Source of the DNA: Xiphophorus maculatus | Taxonomy: Eukaryota > Chordata > Actinopteri > Cyprinodontiformes > Poeciliidae | Length of the DNA: 64,000 bases | Direction: 5' to 3' | NCBI RefSeq assembly: GCF_002775205.1 | Contig: NC_036460.1 | Coordinates: forward strand, 1,425,056 to 1,489,055 | In this document: positions 12,101-27,100 of the stretch, piece after piece | How positions within the stretch are numbered: position 1 is the stretch's first letter | Layout of the letters: each line of letters starts with the position of its first letter | Translations under genes and position numbers: made by a program | Notes under the pieces: generated by a model | What the model was told of the DNA's origin: nothing | Database searches by the model: none | The model's input: only the letters and a program-made list of their open reading frames with translations

Positions 12101-15100
12101 GAAAGCAACAACAAACGGATAGCCGACAAGAAAACAAGCTGTGATTGATTCAGAGAGATTAATCAGATTAATCACTTAAGCAAATAATCATCAGCTAATT
12201 TAGTGATCGATTAATCATTAACTGGAGTATTCAGACTCAAGATGCAACTTGAATAGAAACACATTTATGTCATAAAATCCAAGCTTTGTTGATTTGTGAA
12301 CGCAACAAAAGGGGATGGAAACTTTTGAATACTTTGTGAATACATAAAGGTAAACTTAAATCTCCTCTAACATTTTACCGCCGGATTGTTTGACTTGAAA
12401 AGGTGGAATTCAGTTTTATTTGACGTGTACTTTGTTTTACTCTCAGCTTGAGGGGCTTCCTGTAACTTCACTCGAAAAGTTTCTGGTTTTATGGAGCTCT
12501 GATTTTAGTCAAAATCTTTATGAATAAATAAAAAATATAATTTTACTGGCCAGCCTGAGTAGTGAAAGAGTTACTGTTGTCCCATTTTAAAGAAGTAAGG
12601 ACAAATGAAAAATTCACCTGGTACAACCTGACCTTTAGAACATAGCTGAGACATAAAACATTGACAACACTGCAAAAACACAAAATCTTATCAAGTATTT
12701 TTGTTTGGTTTCTAGTGCAAATATAAAACTAAACTAAAATTAATATATATACACATATAGATTAGTAAAGTCATTAGTCATTAATATTAATGTAAAAGTT
12801 GTGGTTCCACAGATTTTTTCACTTATAACATGGAAAAAATGTATTGTAGGTAAAATAATCTGCCAGTAGAACTAGTACTTTTTAAATATTAATATTAAGG
12901 AATTCTTTACTCAAAACAAAGTCCTATATCTTGCTGAAAAGTTAATGTAAGTTAGATTGATCTTATTTGAACTGAGATATTTGCACTGGAAACTGAACAA
13001 GAGACCCAGAGTGTTTGTTTGGGATGATGCGTTCGAGTCCCAGTAGAGCGATCCAGCTTCCTGGCTGATGCAAACAGACAATGGATCGACGTAAAAACGC
13101 AATCTGGAGCGGAGCACAGAGTCTGATCTGATCCCGGGTCTGTTTGTCTCCCTGCAGATGTCCAGCTACAAGCGAGCTACGCTGGAAGAGGAGGAGGGCT
13201 CCGACACACCGGCTGAGGCAGCCTCGTCTCCCGACAGAGTGGAGGTCAGTGAACGCACCGCACAAACAAACAGGAGCCAGGCTACGGGGGATCCTGTGAG
13301 CTTCCAGTTGAAATCCTGTCCGGACGGACAGGGGCCTCGCAGGGAGGAAGCTCTGCAGGGGCCCCCCGCTGAGAGGCCCCCTTCACTAGGGGGCCTCTCA
13401 GCGGGGGGCCACAGTCACCAACACAGCGTAGTAGCATGGGGCCTGGAGTGCCGCCAGGCCCTGAAAACAAACACGCTTTCTGTGTGAGAGAGAGAGCAGA
13501 AAATCATAAATCCTGATAGGAAAACGGGCGTTTAAACGAAAACACAGTTTCTCCCAACAACAGCTGACAACAGCAAAAGTTTAAGTAGAATTTGTGTAAT
13601 TTGGGTTTTATAGTGTATCTTCCACACAAGCTTCTCCTTGTTTTGGTTGCAGCTGAAATCTTTTCATAACTCAGTTGGGTTTCGCTCAATGTGCTCTACA
13701 AAACATTTTTAAGAAGCTTCCATCCATCCATTTTCTAACACCATTGTCCCTAGTGGGGTCAGGAGGGTCGCTGGTGGGGTCAGGAGGGTCGCTGGTGCCC
13801 ATCTCCAGCTAACTTTCCGGGCAAGAGGCAGGGTACACCCTGGACAGGTCACCAGTCTGTCGCAGGGTCCCTAGTGGGGTCAGGAGGGTCGCTGGTGGGG
13901 TCAGGAGGGTCGCTGGTGCCCATCTCCAGCTAACGTTCTGGGCAAGAGGCGGGGTCACCCTGGACAGGTCACCAGTCTGTCGCAGCTTTGAAAATGGAAA
14001 AATGTGGAATATTTGACAGGAAAATATGCACAAGCTTTTTATTCAGTCCGATATAAACCTTCTGATCCAACCTTCTTTTTAAATATGCCTTATTGTTGAA
14101 CCAGATGTCAACAGTGATTACGACTGATCGGCCAGTTAGCTTAACAAAAACTACTAACTAAACAAGATATATTTAGACATTCATAGAAAAATAGAAATTA
14201 AAAACTGATGGTTGGGTTCTGTCATTTTCTGAAAATGGCAGGCTAACATATTCACAGTTTTATAGCTTTATGCTACTCTATGCTATCAAAAGGTTAAGTA
14301 AGATAACTTATCTTTGCTTATGTTAGCTTAAGTTTTATATGCACAAGTAAATCAAGCCAACATTCATAAGATGCTTATGCTAAAGTAAGCCAAGATAAGA
14401 TAATCTAAGCTACACCATGCTAAAATCAGCTAAGCTAACCTCAGGTAGCTAAACTGATTAGATTATGTTAGCTTACTAAAACTTTAAAACAAGCTAAATA
14501 CAGATAAATTAAACTAAGATAAACTAATATAAGATAACTATAATTAAACTGTACCAAGCCTAAATAAACCTGTCAAACTAAATTAAGGCAAGAAAAGACA
14601 AAAGTTTGTTATTTTGACCTAAAATAATACAAGTATAAAAACAAACTAAGATAAACTAATTATAGCTAAGTTAAGCAAAACTAAGTGACACCAAGCTTAA
14701 ATCAGTCAAGCTAATCTCAGGTAAACCAAGCTGGTGTAGACTAAACTAGATTAACTAAAACCACTAAATATAAATGGGAGCTCCTGGTAGATTTCTACTT
14801 GGTCATTTTTACTGGGCTAAGACCAGCAATCTGTTTTCCAGTTGCTCTTGAGATAAAATAATTTTTCTGAAAACTTTGGTCAGTTATCAACTCAATGCTG
14901 AATCATTCTGAGTTCAGGAGCTTCTGTTTATGCTGGAGGTCAGAGTGAAGGAAAACATTCCTGTATATTTGGCCCAGAATAAAAGCAAGAGTCTGAAGAA
15001 ACCCGAAGCTGCTCTCACTAAATGCTGCAGGAAATGAGTCTGTGGAGGCGAATCAGCCTGATTACAGCGGCGAATGTTTTCTATCCCAGTAGACTCTAAT

Positions 15101-18100
15101 CACTTTAACTCCATCGTCTCCTGAAGTCGGGATGGATCCATGTGGTTCTGCCCGCTCTGCTGTTTCAGAGAAACACAGAAATCAGCAGCAGGAGCACAAA
15201 ACCAAATGAGCTCCACCTGGAGCAGAGTTGTGATGTCACAACGAGAGGGCATGGCCTATTTAAAACCTGAAAGCACATGCTCACCTGCAGCGTTAACACC
15301 AGAGATAAATGGATAAAGAGAGAAGTGTTGAGACGGGATAAACACATCAAATCAGGATTAAAGAAAACAGAAGATAATCATCAGGAACCAGACTCTTTCC
15401 GACCCAAAAGGGCCAAACAGAACATTCTGCGGGTTCCTGCTCAGTCAACAGTTTGTCTCGACCCCAATCTGTTTGACTGCAGGAGAAATCCAGAGGAAGG
15501 GATCTGGAGTTCAGATGGGACAGGTTGGTGTTGGGCCTTTGGTGTAAAATCTCAGAATTATTTTAGAAAAAAAGTCAGACATTTCTGAGTTTAAAATGTT
15601 TTAAAATTCAGACATTTCTAGATCAATCTAAGAAATTTTCTAGAATTTTTTTAACTCTATAAATTTTCTTGTTTTTCTAGAAAATTCGTGAGATCTCAAA
15701 ATTTCAGAATTTTTTTCTTGCAAATTTTAAACTTTACAAACTTAGAAATTTCCACAATTTTTTTAAGAATTTTTTTTAGATTTATATCAATATTTCTGAA
15801 GGGTTTTTTTTCTATGACATTTTTGATTTTGAAACTCTTTTTCTCATTGAGTTTTTCTTAGCAGAAATTTACTTCTCGTTCTTTTTCTATCTACAATGGC
15901 CCTAAAACACGGTTGTAGATCGGACAGGTGTTCTCCAGGTGTTCCTCAGATAAAGCCTCCTCTGTGTCCCAGGTGGGCTTCAGGAAGGGAGGTGTGGACA
16001 TCCTGGGCCGCCGGACCCAGCTGGAGGTTTTGCTCTCCGTCATGCTGCTGGCCGCCCTGCTGGCTCTGTTCGCCTGCCTGGTGGTTCTGGGACTGGGATT
16101 CAGCTCAGGTAACTGGTCCCATCTCTCCCTCCCTCTCTCCTTTTGTCCTCTTTTCCACCTCCTCCCTTTCCTTATCCTCTCCTCCTAAAGCTTCCTTGTT
16201 TTCCGGTCTCCGCCTTTCCTCCTTTGCCTCCTCCTTTCCTCTCTGACTGATCTCCTCTCTTTCCCACGCCTGATTATTTTTCTCTTCCTCCTCCTATTCT
16301 TGGTTTTGGTTCCATCTTCTCATCCTTCCTCTTCCTTTTCTCTGCTCCTTTCTTCTTTCCGTACCACGGCATGGGCGTCTCCTCTGCGTTGAAACACCCA
16401 CGCTTTTCCCTCAGCTGAGCGTTTAAACATCATACTCGCTCACTCCATGTGTGTTCTGGCGATCGTTAAACTCTGACAAACTAATGATCACTATGGGAAG
16501 CCAAAGGTGCCACAAATTACAAATTTTACCACAAGTTTGGTTAAAAACTGTTTTCTAAGTTGAGGCCATAAATATTTAGAAAATTCTGTCAAAATTCTGT
16601 CAATGACAACATCCAGAATGTGGTCATTATAAGGCCACATTCTGGATGGTGGAAAAACAATTTCATTCTGGTCTTTGAATGCCTCTTTTCACATGTGACG
16701 GTGCTCAAAGAATCTATTAAATAAGTAATTGCTGCTTTTTTTTGATGTTTTGATGAGATTTTTATCATATTTTACGTTGTCCTAACTTGTAAAATGGTGT
16801 TTTTTATGTAAGTTTTTAGCCACACACGACAGCTAAAGTGTAATTTTTGGCACTATTGTTTTGCAGTCCACCTTCAGATATAAAAAACAACTTCCAATAA
16901 TCAGAATAAGCCCAGTAGGGCCAAAAATACGCAAATGTTCATGTGTTTTTAACATAAAAGCGACTTTTTAAAATTGTGTTCACAACTTGAAGGGTAAGTA
17001 AAAGAGCCACACCACCAGCTGAGCGCAGACAGATTGCTTGCATCCAATCAGAGTATTCCCTGGCTGAAAAAGAACCAATCAGAGGCAGAACATCCTGTTT
17101 CCTGCCAAACCTCTTCGGTTCTTTCCTGTGGTACCCGTCTGTATCTTCAGTCATCCTCTGATTGTTCTCCTCCGTGGTTCTTCCTCTCCCTCGGGTTCAG
17201 CCTCTTCTGAGCCGTGACCGTTTTGCCCTCCGTGTTGTCTTGCAGACAGTGGGCGGGGCCTGTGCCTGTCGGAGGCGTGCGTCACTGTGGCCAGTCAGAT
17301 TGTGGAGGCGATGGACCGCAGCGCCGACCCCTGCCAGGACTTCTACCAGTTCGCCTGCGGCGGGTGGATGAGGAAGAACCCTCTGCCGGACGGACGCTCA
17401 CGCTGGTCCACCTTCAACAGCATCTGGGAGCAGAACCAGGCTCTGCTCAAACACCTGCTGGGTAAATGACATAAAAACAGACAATGGGTCAGAACCGGCC
17501 AGAACCAGGTGAACACATTGATGGGTTTTCTTCCTCTGTGCAGAGAACGGGACGTTCAATGGCACCAGTGAAGCCGAGAGGAAGACCCAGTCCTACTACC
17601 TGTCCTGCCTCAACACGCAGCGCATCGAGGAGCTCGGCTCTCAGCCGCTCATAGACCTGATAGCCAAGGTAGCTGCCAGCAGAGGGCGCACTTCTGCTAA
17701 TAGCGGAGCTAATCTTTTTCTGTTTTGCATATGAGGATTCTTTCTAACTTTGATAATATTAGCTTCCTCTGAATTACTTTAATTGATTTTTTAATGGATA
17801 AAATCTAAAGCACTAAGCTAAAAGTTAGCTCCCATAATAGTAGCAGAAGTAATTTTAGGCTAGTGCTTTTGCTATCTTTGACAACATTTACCATAATTAG
17901 CTTCCACTAAAAAAATGTCTGGGGAAATTGCTAAGCAAAAAAGTTTCTCAGCATTTTGAAAATTTCAGAAATATTTACCACGATTAGCTTCCGCTAAATA
18001 CATTTTTCTGGATAATTTCTTAGGTTAAAAATTTGTTCTGCTTTTCCTAGCTTAGCGCTGCTGTTAACTTTGAAAATGTTTAGCGTTCCCTAAATACATT

Positions 18101-21100
18101 TTTCTAGTTAGCATCAATGTGGTTGAGGTTAGCGGTGTTGGAAGCATGCGTTAACATTAGCAGATCAAATATTTATTTTTAGCTCTTAGCACAGCTAGCC
18201 TTTTAGTTAGCAGTGCCCACCACTGATAACCGCCCATTCAAACTGTCTCCATAGTAACCGCATTGCTAAAATTACGACCCACTTGACCTCCATGAAGATC
18301 AGTAGTCTTCCTCTCTCTGGAGGATGATGGTCTTCAGTCATTTTGGAGATGACCTTTAACCCTTCCAGTAACAATGGCTGCCGTCTTTCCACCCTGGTGT
18401 TGTGGTGAAACACCACAGTCTGCCCGACCCGTCCTGACCTCTGACCCTGTGGTCCGTCTGCAGATCGGCGGCTGGAACATGACGGGTCCGTGGGACAAAG
18501 ACAACTTCATGGAGGTTCTGAAGATGGTGTCGGGTCCGTACCGAGCCCAGCCGTTCTTCAGCGTGGGCGTCAGCACCGATCCCAAGAACTCCAACAGTAA
18601 CGTCATCCAGGTACTGATCCGGTTCCAGACGTGTAGACTAACGAGTTCCTGACCTCCAGGTAAAACCGCTCACCTGCTGCTTTGCTCTCCAGGTGGACCA
18701 ATCAGGGCTCTTCCTTCCGTCCCGGGACTATTACCTCAACAAGACGGCCAACGAGAAGGTGAGGCTCCCTGCAGGGGTTCAGTGGCCCGATACGGTCTGC
18801 CTGTGGTTCAGTGATCCCTGGTGACCGGGTTGATGACCCGGTCCGCCTGTGGTTGCCCTGCAGGTGCTGGCGGCGTACCTGGACTACATGGTGGAGCTGG
18901 GGACGCTGCTGGGCGGAGAGAAGAGCGCCACCCAGCTGCAGATGCAGCAGATCCTGGAGTTTGAGACGGCGCTGGCCAACATCACCGTTCCACAGGACCA
19001 GCGCCGCGACGAGGAGAAGATCTACCACAAGGTCACCATCGCCGAGCTGCAGGTGAGAGCCGGGTTCTGATTGGTTCTGAATGACATGAAAGAGAACTTT
19101 GGACCGGTTCTGTTCTGTGGTTCAGGTTCTGAGTCCGGTCCTGCTGAAGCTCAACCAGATTCTGTAATGGATTTTGCTGCTGAAGGCTGCAACAGACTTT
19201 TTCCTTCCATTCAACTTTCTATGAATATGCCTGAATGCAGCACTTTATGAACAATCATCAGACTCTTGAAGGATTTTGATTGATAATCTTAAGGCTGCGG
19301 TTATCCCTGTTGCTTCCTTTCCTACTGCACTTTTTCCTTCCACTCAACTTCCCCCTTCTATAAATGTTTACCAGCGCCCTCCTGTGGTTTCAGTTTGGAC
19401 GGCAGCAGAACTGATCTGATATAATCCAGTTTATATTTAGTTTTTTTCAGCAGCTGTAAGTCAGAATCGACCAGTTCATGTTTTTTTTTTGTGTGTATTT
19501 GTGATGGACTCGGGTCGGCCGCCATTGGTTGGGGTCAAAGGTCGTGTTTCTTCCCTCTGATCTCTGCAGGATTTAATCTCTAATCTGATGGGAAAGCAGA
19601 GAGCTTTCAGCTCTGTGCCGCGCAGCATCCTCTGTCCTTCAGGCCTGTGGATGCTTCAGGGTCACCATGGCGACTGTTGCCATGAGCCGTTGCTATGCGC
19701 CTGTATCTGTTAGATAACAGGTTGTTGCATAAGCCAGAGTCGGTCTGGTTGTTTTGGACCGTGGTGCTGCTGCTTTACCTGCAGATTCTGATCAGATTTG
19801 ATTCTTAATCTCCGTCCTGCATCAGAATAATCCAGAATATTGGGATTAAACATCAGCGCAGCTCAGGGAAAACACAACTCTGATCAATAATCTGTCAGAA
19901 GTCATGTGAGCCATTAAATAACTTATTTTATTAATTCAAATTACAGAACATTAATGTAAATGATGTTCTACATCAGCAGGTGTGAACGGATGAATGGGAG
20001 ATTAAATGCGTCACATTTCAGCATCTGACCCCCTAAAAGTGCTAATAGTTATTTCCCTCTATTTACTTAAAAATAAATGTAGATATTTATCAGTATTTTT
20101 AAGTGAATTAAAAAAAAAGTTTTTACACGTTTGTTCAAACTGAAACCATGTTATGATAGTTTGAGAAATAATCTGTGAAAAATTTTATCTCCCTCCTGAG
20201 CTGCTTCCCTCTGAAGAAAACCACCAAAAAACAACCAATCAGAGCCAGGAGGCGGGGCTTAGCTCTGTTACTCAACCTCATGTTGTCATTGCTAACTGTG
20301 TGGCGTTCAATGTCCTGGATATTTTTCAGAGTTAAGAGCGTCGGGCTTAAAATGTTGTTAAAATCTCCAGTTGGGATTTTCCTCACATTTCATGGCGTCC
20401 TGATTTTCAAACGGCCATTTTTTACTTCACAGAAAGTAACAGGTTCCACAAATATGTAAAAATGATTTTTTTTTTAAATGAGTCTCATACTGCAGCTATA
20501 ATAATAGTCACCTGATTGCAAAACATGCATCTGTGAACAATAATAAAACAAATGTAATAAAATTTTGAAAACGTCTATGTGACCACCTCCCCCCAAAAAC
20601 CTGCAGCCCTGGGCCGCTGCCCTGTCTGAATTGGGTCCAGCTCTGCTGCCTCCTGCTGGTGGGAAACGGTAGGAAACCTTCTCATTTGTGTTTTTCTGAA
20701 TGTTCAGGTTCTGCCTCAGCGGGGATTATTTTTGCCCTGCAGCACGCTCATATTGCTGAGCAGTCTGGATCAGCGTTACATGTCTGGTTTCCATGGCAAC
20801 CTGCAGCCGAGGCTCATGGGAAACGTAGTGCTGAGTGTGGCCCCTTCCTATTTTGCAGCTGCTGGCTCCAGCTGTGGACTGGCTGGACTTCCTGACGTTC
20901 TCCCTGGCTCCTCTGGACCTGAACGACACCGAGCCTGTGGTTCTGTACGCCAGAGAGTACCTGCAGCAGGTGTCCGAGCTCATCAACAAGACGGACCGCA
21001 GGTATCTGCTGCTGGTCCTGGAAGGGCCCGGCCCTCTGACCCAGACCACACACTTCCACTCCACAACGCCAAACAGCTTCTGATCCACAGGCAAAATATG

Positions 21101-24100
21101 TACAAAACATTTAAATTTACTGTTTTTTTTTTTTCTTGTTACATCCATTTACCACAAATGCTGCTTTGTACCTTCAAATTTTAGACTTTATTATAACTTT
21201 ATTAATCTGATGTTGAATCAGACCATGCTGTACTGTGTTGATGTAGCGCTTTAGCAGAATTAATTTTGTCTTGATAAGAAAATATGTGATTTTAGATTAA
21301 TCCCATCATTTTTTTAAATCTCAAACTATATTTTATAATGATTGAAAAACAAATTAAATTTATGATTAAAATTATTTTTCCAATGTTTTGTGGCCCTCTA
21401 CCATCTCCTGCGGCCCCCCCATGGGGTCGCGCCCCTCACTTTGAGAAACGCTGCTCTACCTGGTGTTTCAGTCGCTGACGTTCCTGCTGCCGTTTCGCCT
21501 CTAGTCTGCTGAACAACTACATGATGTGGACGTTGGTCCAGAAGGGCGTCGCCACCTTGGATCAGCGCTTCGAGAACGCTCAGGATAAACTGCTGGAGAG
21601 TCTCTACGGCACCAAGAAGGTACGTCTGCTAATGCTAATGCTACCTCACCTGAGCTCAGTTCACCTGCTGACGGCCCTGTCTCTTCCAGATGGAGGTAGG
21701 AATTCCCCATGGTTGGTAATCCTCATCCCTGGGCTTTGAACTGGAAAAACCGAACTGGTTTAAAGTGGTTTCTTGTGTGTGTTGATGGTTCCAACTGGTC
21801 CAGTTCTTCTGTATTTACTGGGAACACTTGATTCTCTCCTGTTGTAACTGGTTCTCACTGGTTCAGCTCTGCTCTTGATGGAAAGCAGGAGTTAAACATA
21901 ATTTCGGAGATGAAAGTCTGAAAGGATGTTGAATGATTCTGTGGTAAATAATTAGCTCCAACCTTCTTAACCTGACAGGTAATATCAAAATAAAGTCCTA
22001 AGCAGTGGTGGGTAGACTTCCTCTAATCTAATGGAGCTAATATTTTGTTGAGTGCTTTATCTAACATTGAAACTGTTTAGCACACGTTGCTTCCCATAAA
22101 TTAATTTTTCCAAATAATAAAATGTGAAGCTAAAATTTAGAGGTATGTTTTGCATTTTTGCTAGCTTTGAAAACCTTTAGCTCACTTAGCTTCCCCTAAA
22201 TACATTTTCTACATACATTCTAAATCTCTATTTTACTTGGCTGTTTTGTAAAAATTCGCTTTAAGAAAGTTCAACATTGTTTTGAAATTTTATCGACTGT
22301 TTAACTTTATGCTTTTATTTTGAAATGGGGAAAGACTGTTTACACAGCAGTTCTGTTTCCTGTCCCGTTTTAATTTTTTCCATTTATTTCAACTCCAGTT
22401 CTCCCATTACCCAACCTGCATTGGGAACACCTTGACCCGTTCAATCTGGTTCTGTTAGGTTCTAACTGGTCAGAAGAGATTAGAATTATTTTGAATTACT
22501 TTAAATTTACCAGCTTTGCGTTAAGGTGATGAACTATGTCTGACCTGGGTTTTAGTCGCTTAATGAAGGTGGACGTTTCTTCCTTGAATTAAGTCATGTT
22601 CCTAAATTGAAACGGTCATTTTTACCCCATTAGCCTGTGAGAACCAGTCCACCTTTTCTTCTTTCTTCCTGTCTGCTGCTGGTCCTAACATTTCTGCTGC
22701 AGCTGAACCCGGTGTCTCTTCAAGCTGTTTTTCTCAGGCACTGAGGATCATCTTCCTCTGGATGATTGGGAATCACTGAAGCATGTTTCCATAGAAGGCA
22801 ACTGGTCTTCCTGAAGATGGTTCTCATCATGAAACCTCCTTCAGTATTGGTTATGGATTGGGATGTTCAGATCCTTGCACTAATTAGGTTTTTGAAGTCA
22901 CTCGACTAATTCACCTCTTCCTGATGTAGAAGCGCTTTGGATGGAGGTGAAACCTCATCGAGAAGCAAACCGAGACCAGCTGCCCTAGACTGAGGGGCTG
23001 TAGGTTGTCATCACCTGAACCACCGATGTAACTCACCAAGTTGGCTATGCTCATCCTGGTTTTAATGGTCTCTTCAGTCCTCTCCTGTCCATCAGTGGAC
23101 ATAGTCTTCTGTAATGGACTCTAATTCTTGTCTAATTTGGGTTTTCACATTTGTGGTTCAAAGTGAAGAATGTTTTGTTGAAACTGGTTTTGGACACTGG
23201 ATTTTTCTTTCATCACTGCATGCCAGTGGTTCTTAGAGGCTGGCAGGCTTGACCTCACCTCTGGTTTGGCTGAACATCATCTCAGCTGACCCTACCTTTC
23301 TCTATTACTGCCTGTAACTGGCTGCAGCCACCTCCACCCGGACGCAGTCAGCTCCAGTTGGTTGCGGTCGGCCTCAGTTAGCTCCAGCCGGTTCTAACTG
23401 GTCATCTTTTTGCAGTCCTGCACCCCACGCTGGCAGACCTGCATCGGGAACACCGACGACACTCTGGGCTTCGCTCTTGGTGCTCTCTTCGTTAAGGCAA
23501 CGTTTGACAAGCACAGCAAAGAGATTGTAAGTCCCTGTGTGTATCTGTTGCCTTGGTCTTTGTTGGTCCAGGAGGTCCCACCTGGTTAACTTCAGCTCTC
23601 GTCCCATCAGGCGGAGGAGATGATCAACGAGATCCGCTCTGCGTTTAAATACTCGCTCGACCGTCTCAGTTGGATGGATGATGAGACGCGACAAGCTGCT
23701 AAGGACAAGGTACGTGGATTGAGTCTTAGGACTACCAACAACATTCAGACATGTCATTGATGATGCCTGCCTGACGAGTTGTTGTCATGGAGACATGATG
23801 TCCTGAAGGTACTGGTGGTGTCTGTGTCTCTTGGCAGGCAGACGCGATCTACGACATGATCGGTTTCCCAGAGTTCATCCTGGATCCCAAAGAGCTGGAC
23901 GACGTTTATGACGGGGTGAGTGACTGGTGTCGGGACAGAACATGGCTCACTCATGTTCTGGTTCAGATGTTAAAGTGGACCTCCTCTGGCCCCTGCTGTT
24001 GGAGATGTGTCATTACTTCATCTGGGCTCTGTTTCAGTATGAGGTGTCGGACGACAGTTTCTTCCAGAACATGTTGAACTTCTACAACTTCTCAGCCCGA

Positions 24101-27100
24101 GTGATGGCCGACCAGCTGAGGAAGACTCCCAACAAAGACCAGTAACCCATAAACGCACCTCAGAACATTTTCAGATCCTCCTTTCACCCAGTTTCACCCA
24201 ACTATGTAGCTTCATCAACAGAAAATCATGAAGCACCTTGATAAAACCTGAACACACACTCTATAGGCTGAGTCCATTCCCATCAGGTTGTTTGACTTAT
24301 TTTGAGACTGACTCCAATTCAACAGCAACGTAGGAACAATACAAAAAAAACATTTTATGCAAAACCTTCAGCTACACACTGATTCATTTTTGTATGTGTA
24401 ATCTTTAAGTGATGACTGTTTACTGATTTCCATTAAATCTGTTATGACAAACATCGGCAAACACAACCAGCCAGGAATGGAAACGGGAACTGGACTGAGA
24501 AAATGTACACAATGTGCAGAGTCACAGTTTCAGTTCTTATGGGTCACCACAAACCTGTTCCTGGGTTTCTAGGTAACAAAGCATTGTGCTGATATGAAAC
24601 CGGTCTCATTTCATAGAAATGAACCTTTGTTCTGTGATCATATCAGGGTCTGACTTCAATTGAGCCAAGAAAATCTAAAAGGCATTGCTTCTTTGTAGAA
24701 AATCTGTAAGAAGGTCTGTAAACCCATCTCTTGATGTTTTGGTCAAGAACTGGACTTAAACACACCAGCACACTGTTGCTTCTGGAGAAATGAAGAATGT
24801 TTGAAACCCGACAGATTGAATTATTAAATCCAGTTTGTCCTTTTTTCCTCTTCTCCTCCTGCAGGTGGAGCATGACTCCTCCTACAGTTAACGCCTACTA
24901 CATGCCCACTAAGAACGGCATCGTCTTCCCCGCCGGGATCTTGCAAGCTCCTTTCTATGCCCACGACCACCCCAAGTCTGTTTCCCTCCACATCCACCCT
25001 TCTTCAGAATTTCACTTCATGTTGTTGTCAAAATATTTTAAACTGAATGAAATGGTTTTGTTTTTCAGAGCGTTGAACTTTGGCGGTATTGGGGTTGTGA
25101 TGGGTCATGAACTTACGCACGCCTTTGATGATCAGGGTAAGGACACCTACCTAATGTGTTGCTGCTCTGAAGCCCTGTATGTCTTAGAAATAGTCCACAA
25201 ATGTTGTCCTTTCACTTTATTGCTCTAAAAAAGAAGAGACTGAGCAAAAAGGGCATCCATGGTAGGACACCAAAACACACTTTAGTTCCTTCTCCATTGT
25301 CAGATCTCACTGTAGCTGGTTAATGTCTGATTGGGTTCTAGCCAAGTTCGGTGCATCTCCATTGGCAGCAATGTGGATGGTCCCAATATGGAGCCCTGTG
25401 GAAGACGAACAAGCCCTTAGATTAACAGAGAGGCTCCTGCCTGTGAGGTCTGACCCATACCAGGACAGAGTTATACCACTAAAACATCTGAATCCCTTGA
25501 GAATTCAGTTATAAGAATGTTTGTTTAAAAAGTCTTGAAAGGGTTGAGATTAAAAACGAAACTCCTCATACATGTCACAAGTTTTTAAAAATGTTTAGGA
25601 GTCAATTAAAAACCTCTTTCTCCAAAACTTTGGATAGAAAAGGCAGCATGGATTTTTGGCTTGCAGTTGGAGGGAACAGTTGAGTTGAGGTGGAAAATGA
25701 AACAGCTTTAAAATGTTAAAATAACAGTTTCCTTTAATCTTTACAGGCCCTGCTAATTGAATCCAGATATATCTCAATAAAGGCAAATCTTAACCATTTC
25801 AGCTCAACTACCCTCTGGTAGCTTGAAGTCTACCAGAGGGTGAAATGATTGGACTGTAACTGTAATATTGTCAATTCCTAATATTCTCATAAGCTTCTTG
25901 GAGCACATTGTCCTAATGTACGGTAAATAGAGTTCAAGTAAAAACATTTAAGAAAAAAAGATGAATGGCTCCATCTGGTGGCCAAAGTTAGGAAGTTAAT
26001 ATTCAAGTGATTTGGCACCCTGTCGGTGTCTTCTTCTGACATAAAAACATGAGAAACACAAATATTACATCCTAAAAAACGTTTTCATGGAAACACATTT
26101 CTATGCTGGTCCAGTTATTTTTATAGCACATTTCAGTAACAAGGCAGTTCAAATTGCTCTACATCACAAAAACATCATGCATTTGACAAACTGTAATGCA
26201 TAAACATTACATTTTGTCGAATATCAACATCAAAATAATCAAGCAATTATACATCAGTTTTGTTGTTCAATTTTCCACTTCAGCAATCTGATGGTAGTTG
26301 AAAAGACATCTCTTTACCTGCAATTCAGGCTGTGGTATCATCAGTGAGAACTTCTTGACTGTGGTTATGTCCACACTGCAAGTCTTGATGCTCAATTCCA
26401 ATTTTTCCTTGCACCAATTTTTGTATTTTTTGGTTTTTGCTTGGTTGGTCAGACTAATTACATGCAGCTGTAATCAGACTTCTGTGTGAACGGTTCACGA
26501 CCCCAAAGCAACCCACAACCCACCAAGCATGGATGTCACACAGCAGCGGGGTTTTTTTACGGCAGTAATAATGGATGCTATCGTCTATGGATGGATTTCT
26601 AAAGTTATTCAGGAATGGGAGCCCACAGCATGATCACCAGATCAGAACAAGACGATGGAAACTGATTAAAAAGAAAGGCAAGCTAACAGCAACGGCTGTT
26701 AGTTTGGCTCCAAACAGGCTGTTAGTCTGTTTGGATGTGGAGTTGGACCAGGAGTTGTGGGATTGGGATCCGATGCACATCACTGAGATTTTTTTCCTAA
26801 GTTCATAATTATTATAATTATAAATAGTTTGTGTCTGAATTTACTGCATCTGGTTTCTTCTGGTGAAGAATTAAGACTCATGTCTCACATTAATAAAGTA
26901 AAATTTGGATAGAATTTGACGTGATCATTCAGACTGCAGATACTTTGAAAACTATTGGATACATGCGGTGAAAAGATCAGAATTGGGTCGTTCAGACGCC
27001 AGTGAAAGTCTGACCACATCCCAAACCCTCGGCTGAGGAAGAAGAGGGTACGGCTGTTGGACTTCCCTTCATGCAGTCCTTATTGGTTCCCAGAGGAGAT

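Larger units (their letters stand above)
6134..13157 (+). other. ece2: ece2 intron 1 (7.0 kb) and its contents
   Basis: Bounded by gtgaga and tctccctgcag. It holds a CA/CG-rich low-complexity patch just after the exon, a degenerate interspersed repeat at 7155-7640, a 17-bp minisatellite at 7715-7789, a decayed element starting ggggcctcattcataaa at about 9822, and an internal near-duplicate pair at about 10770-11080 (shared word gtggaagtcggagatcatcc). Open frames such as 11706-12137 show no conserved content. Confidence 0.7.

Noticed and set aside
11706..12137. 143-codon minus-strand frame and its plus-strand partners in ece2 intron 1
   Set aside because: No recognisable domain; all frames overlap each other in GC-rich, low-complexity sequence and none fits the ECE2 protein between exons 1 and 2.
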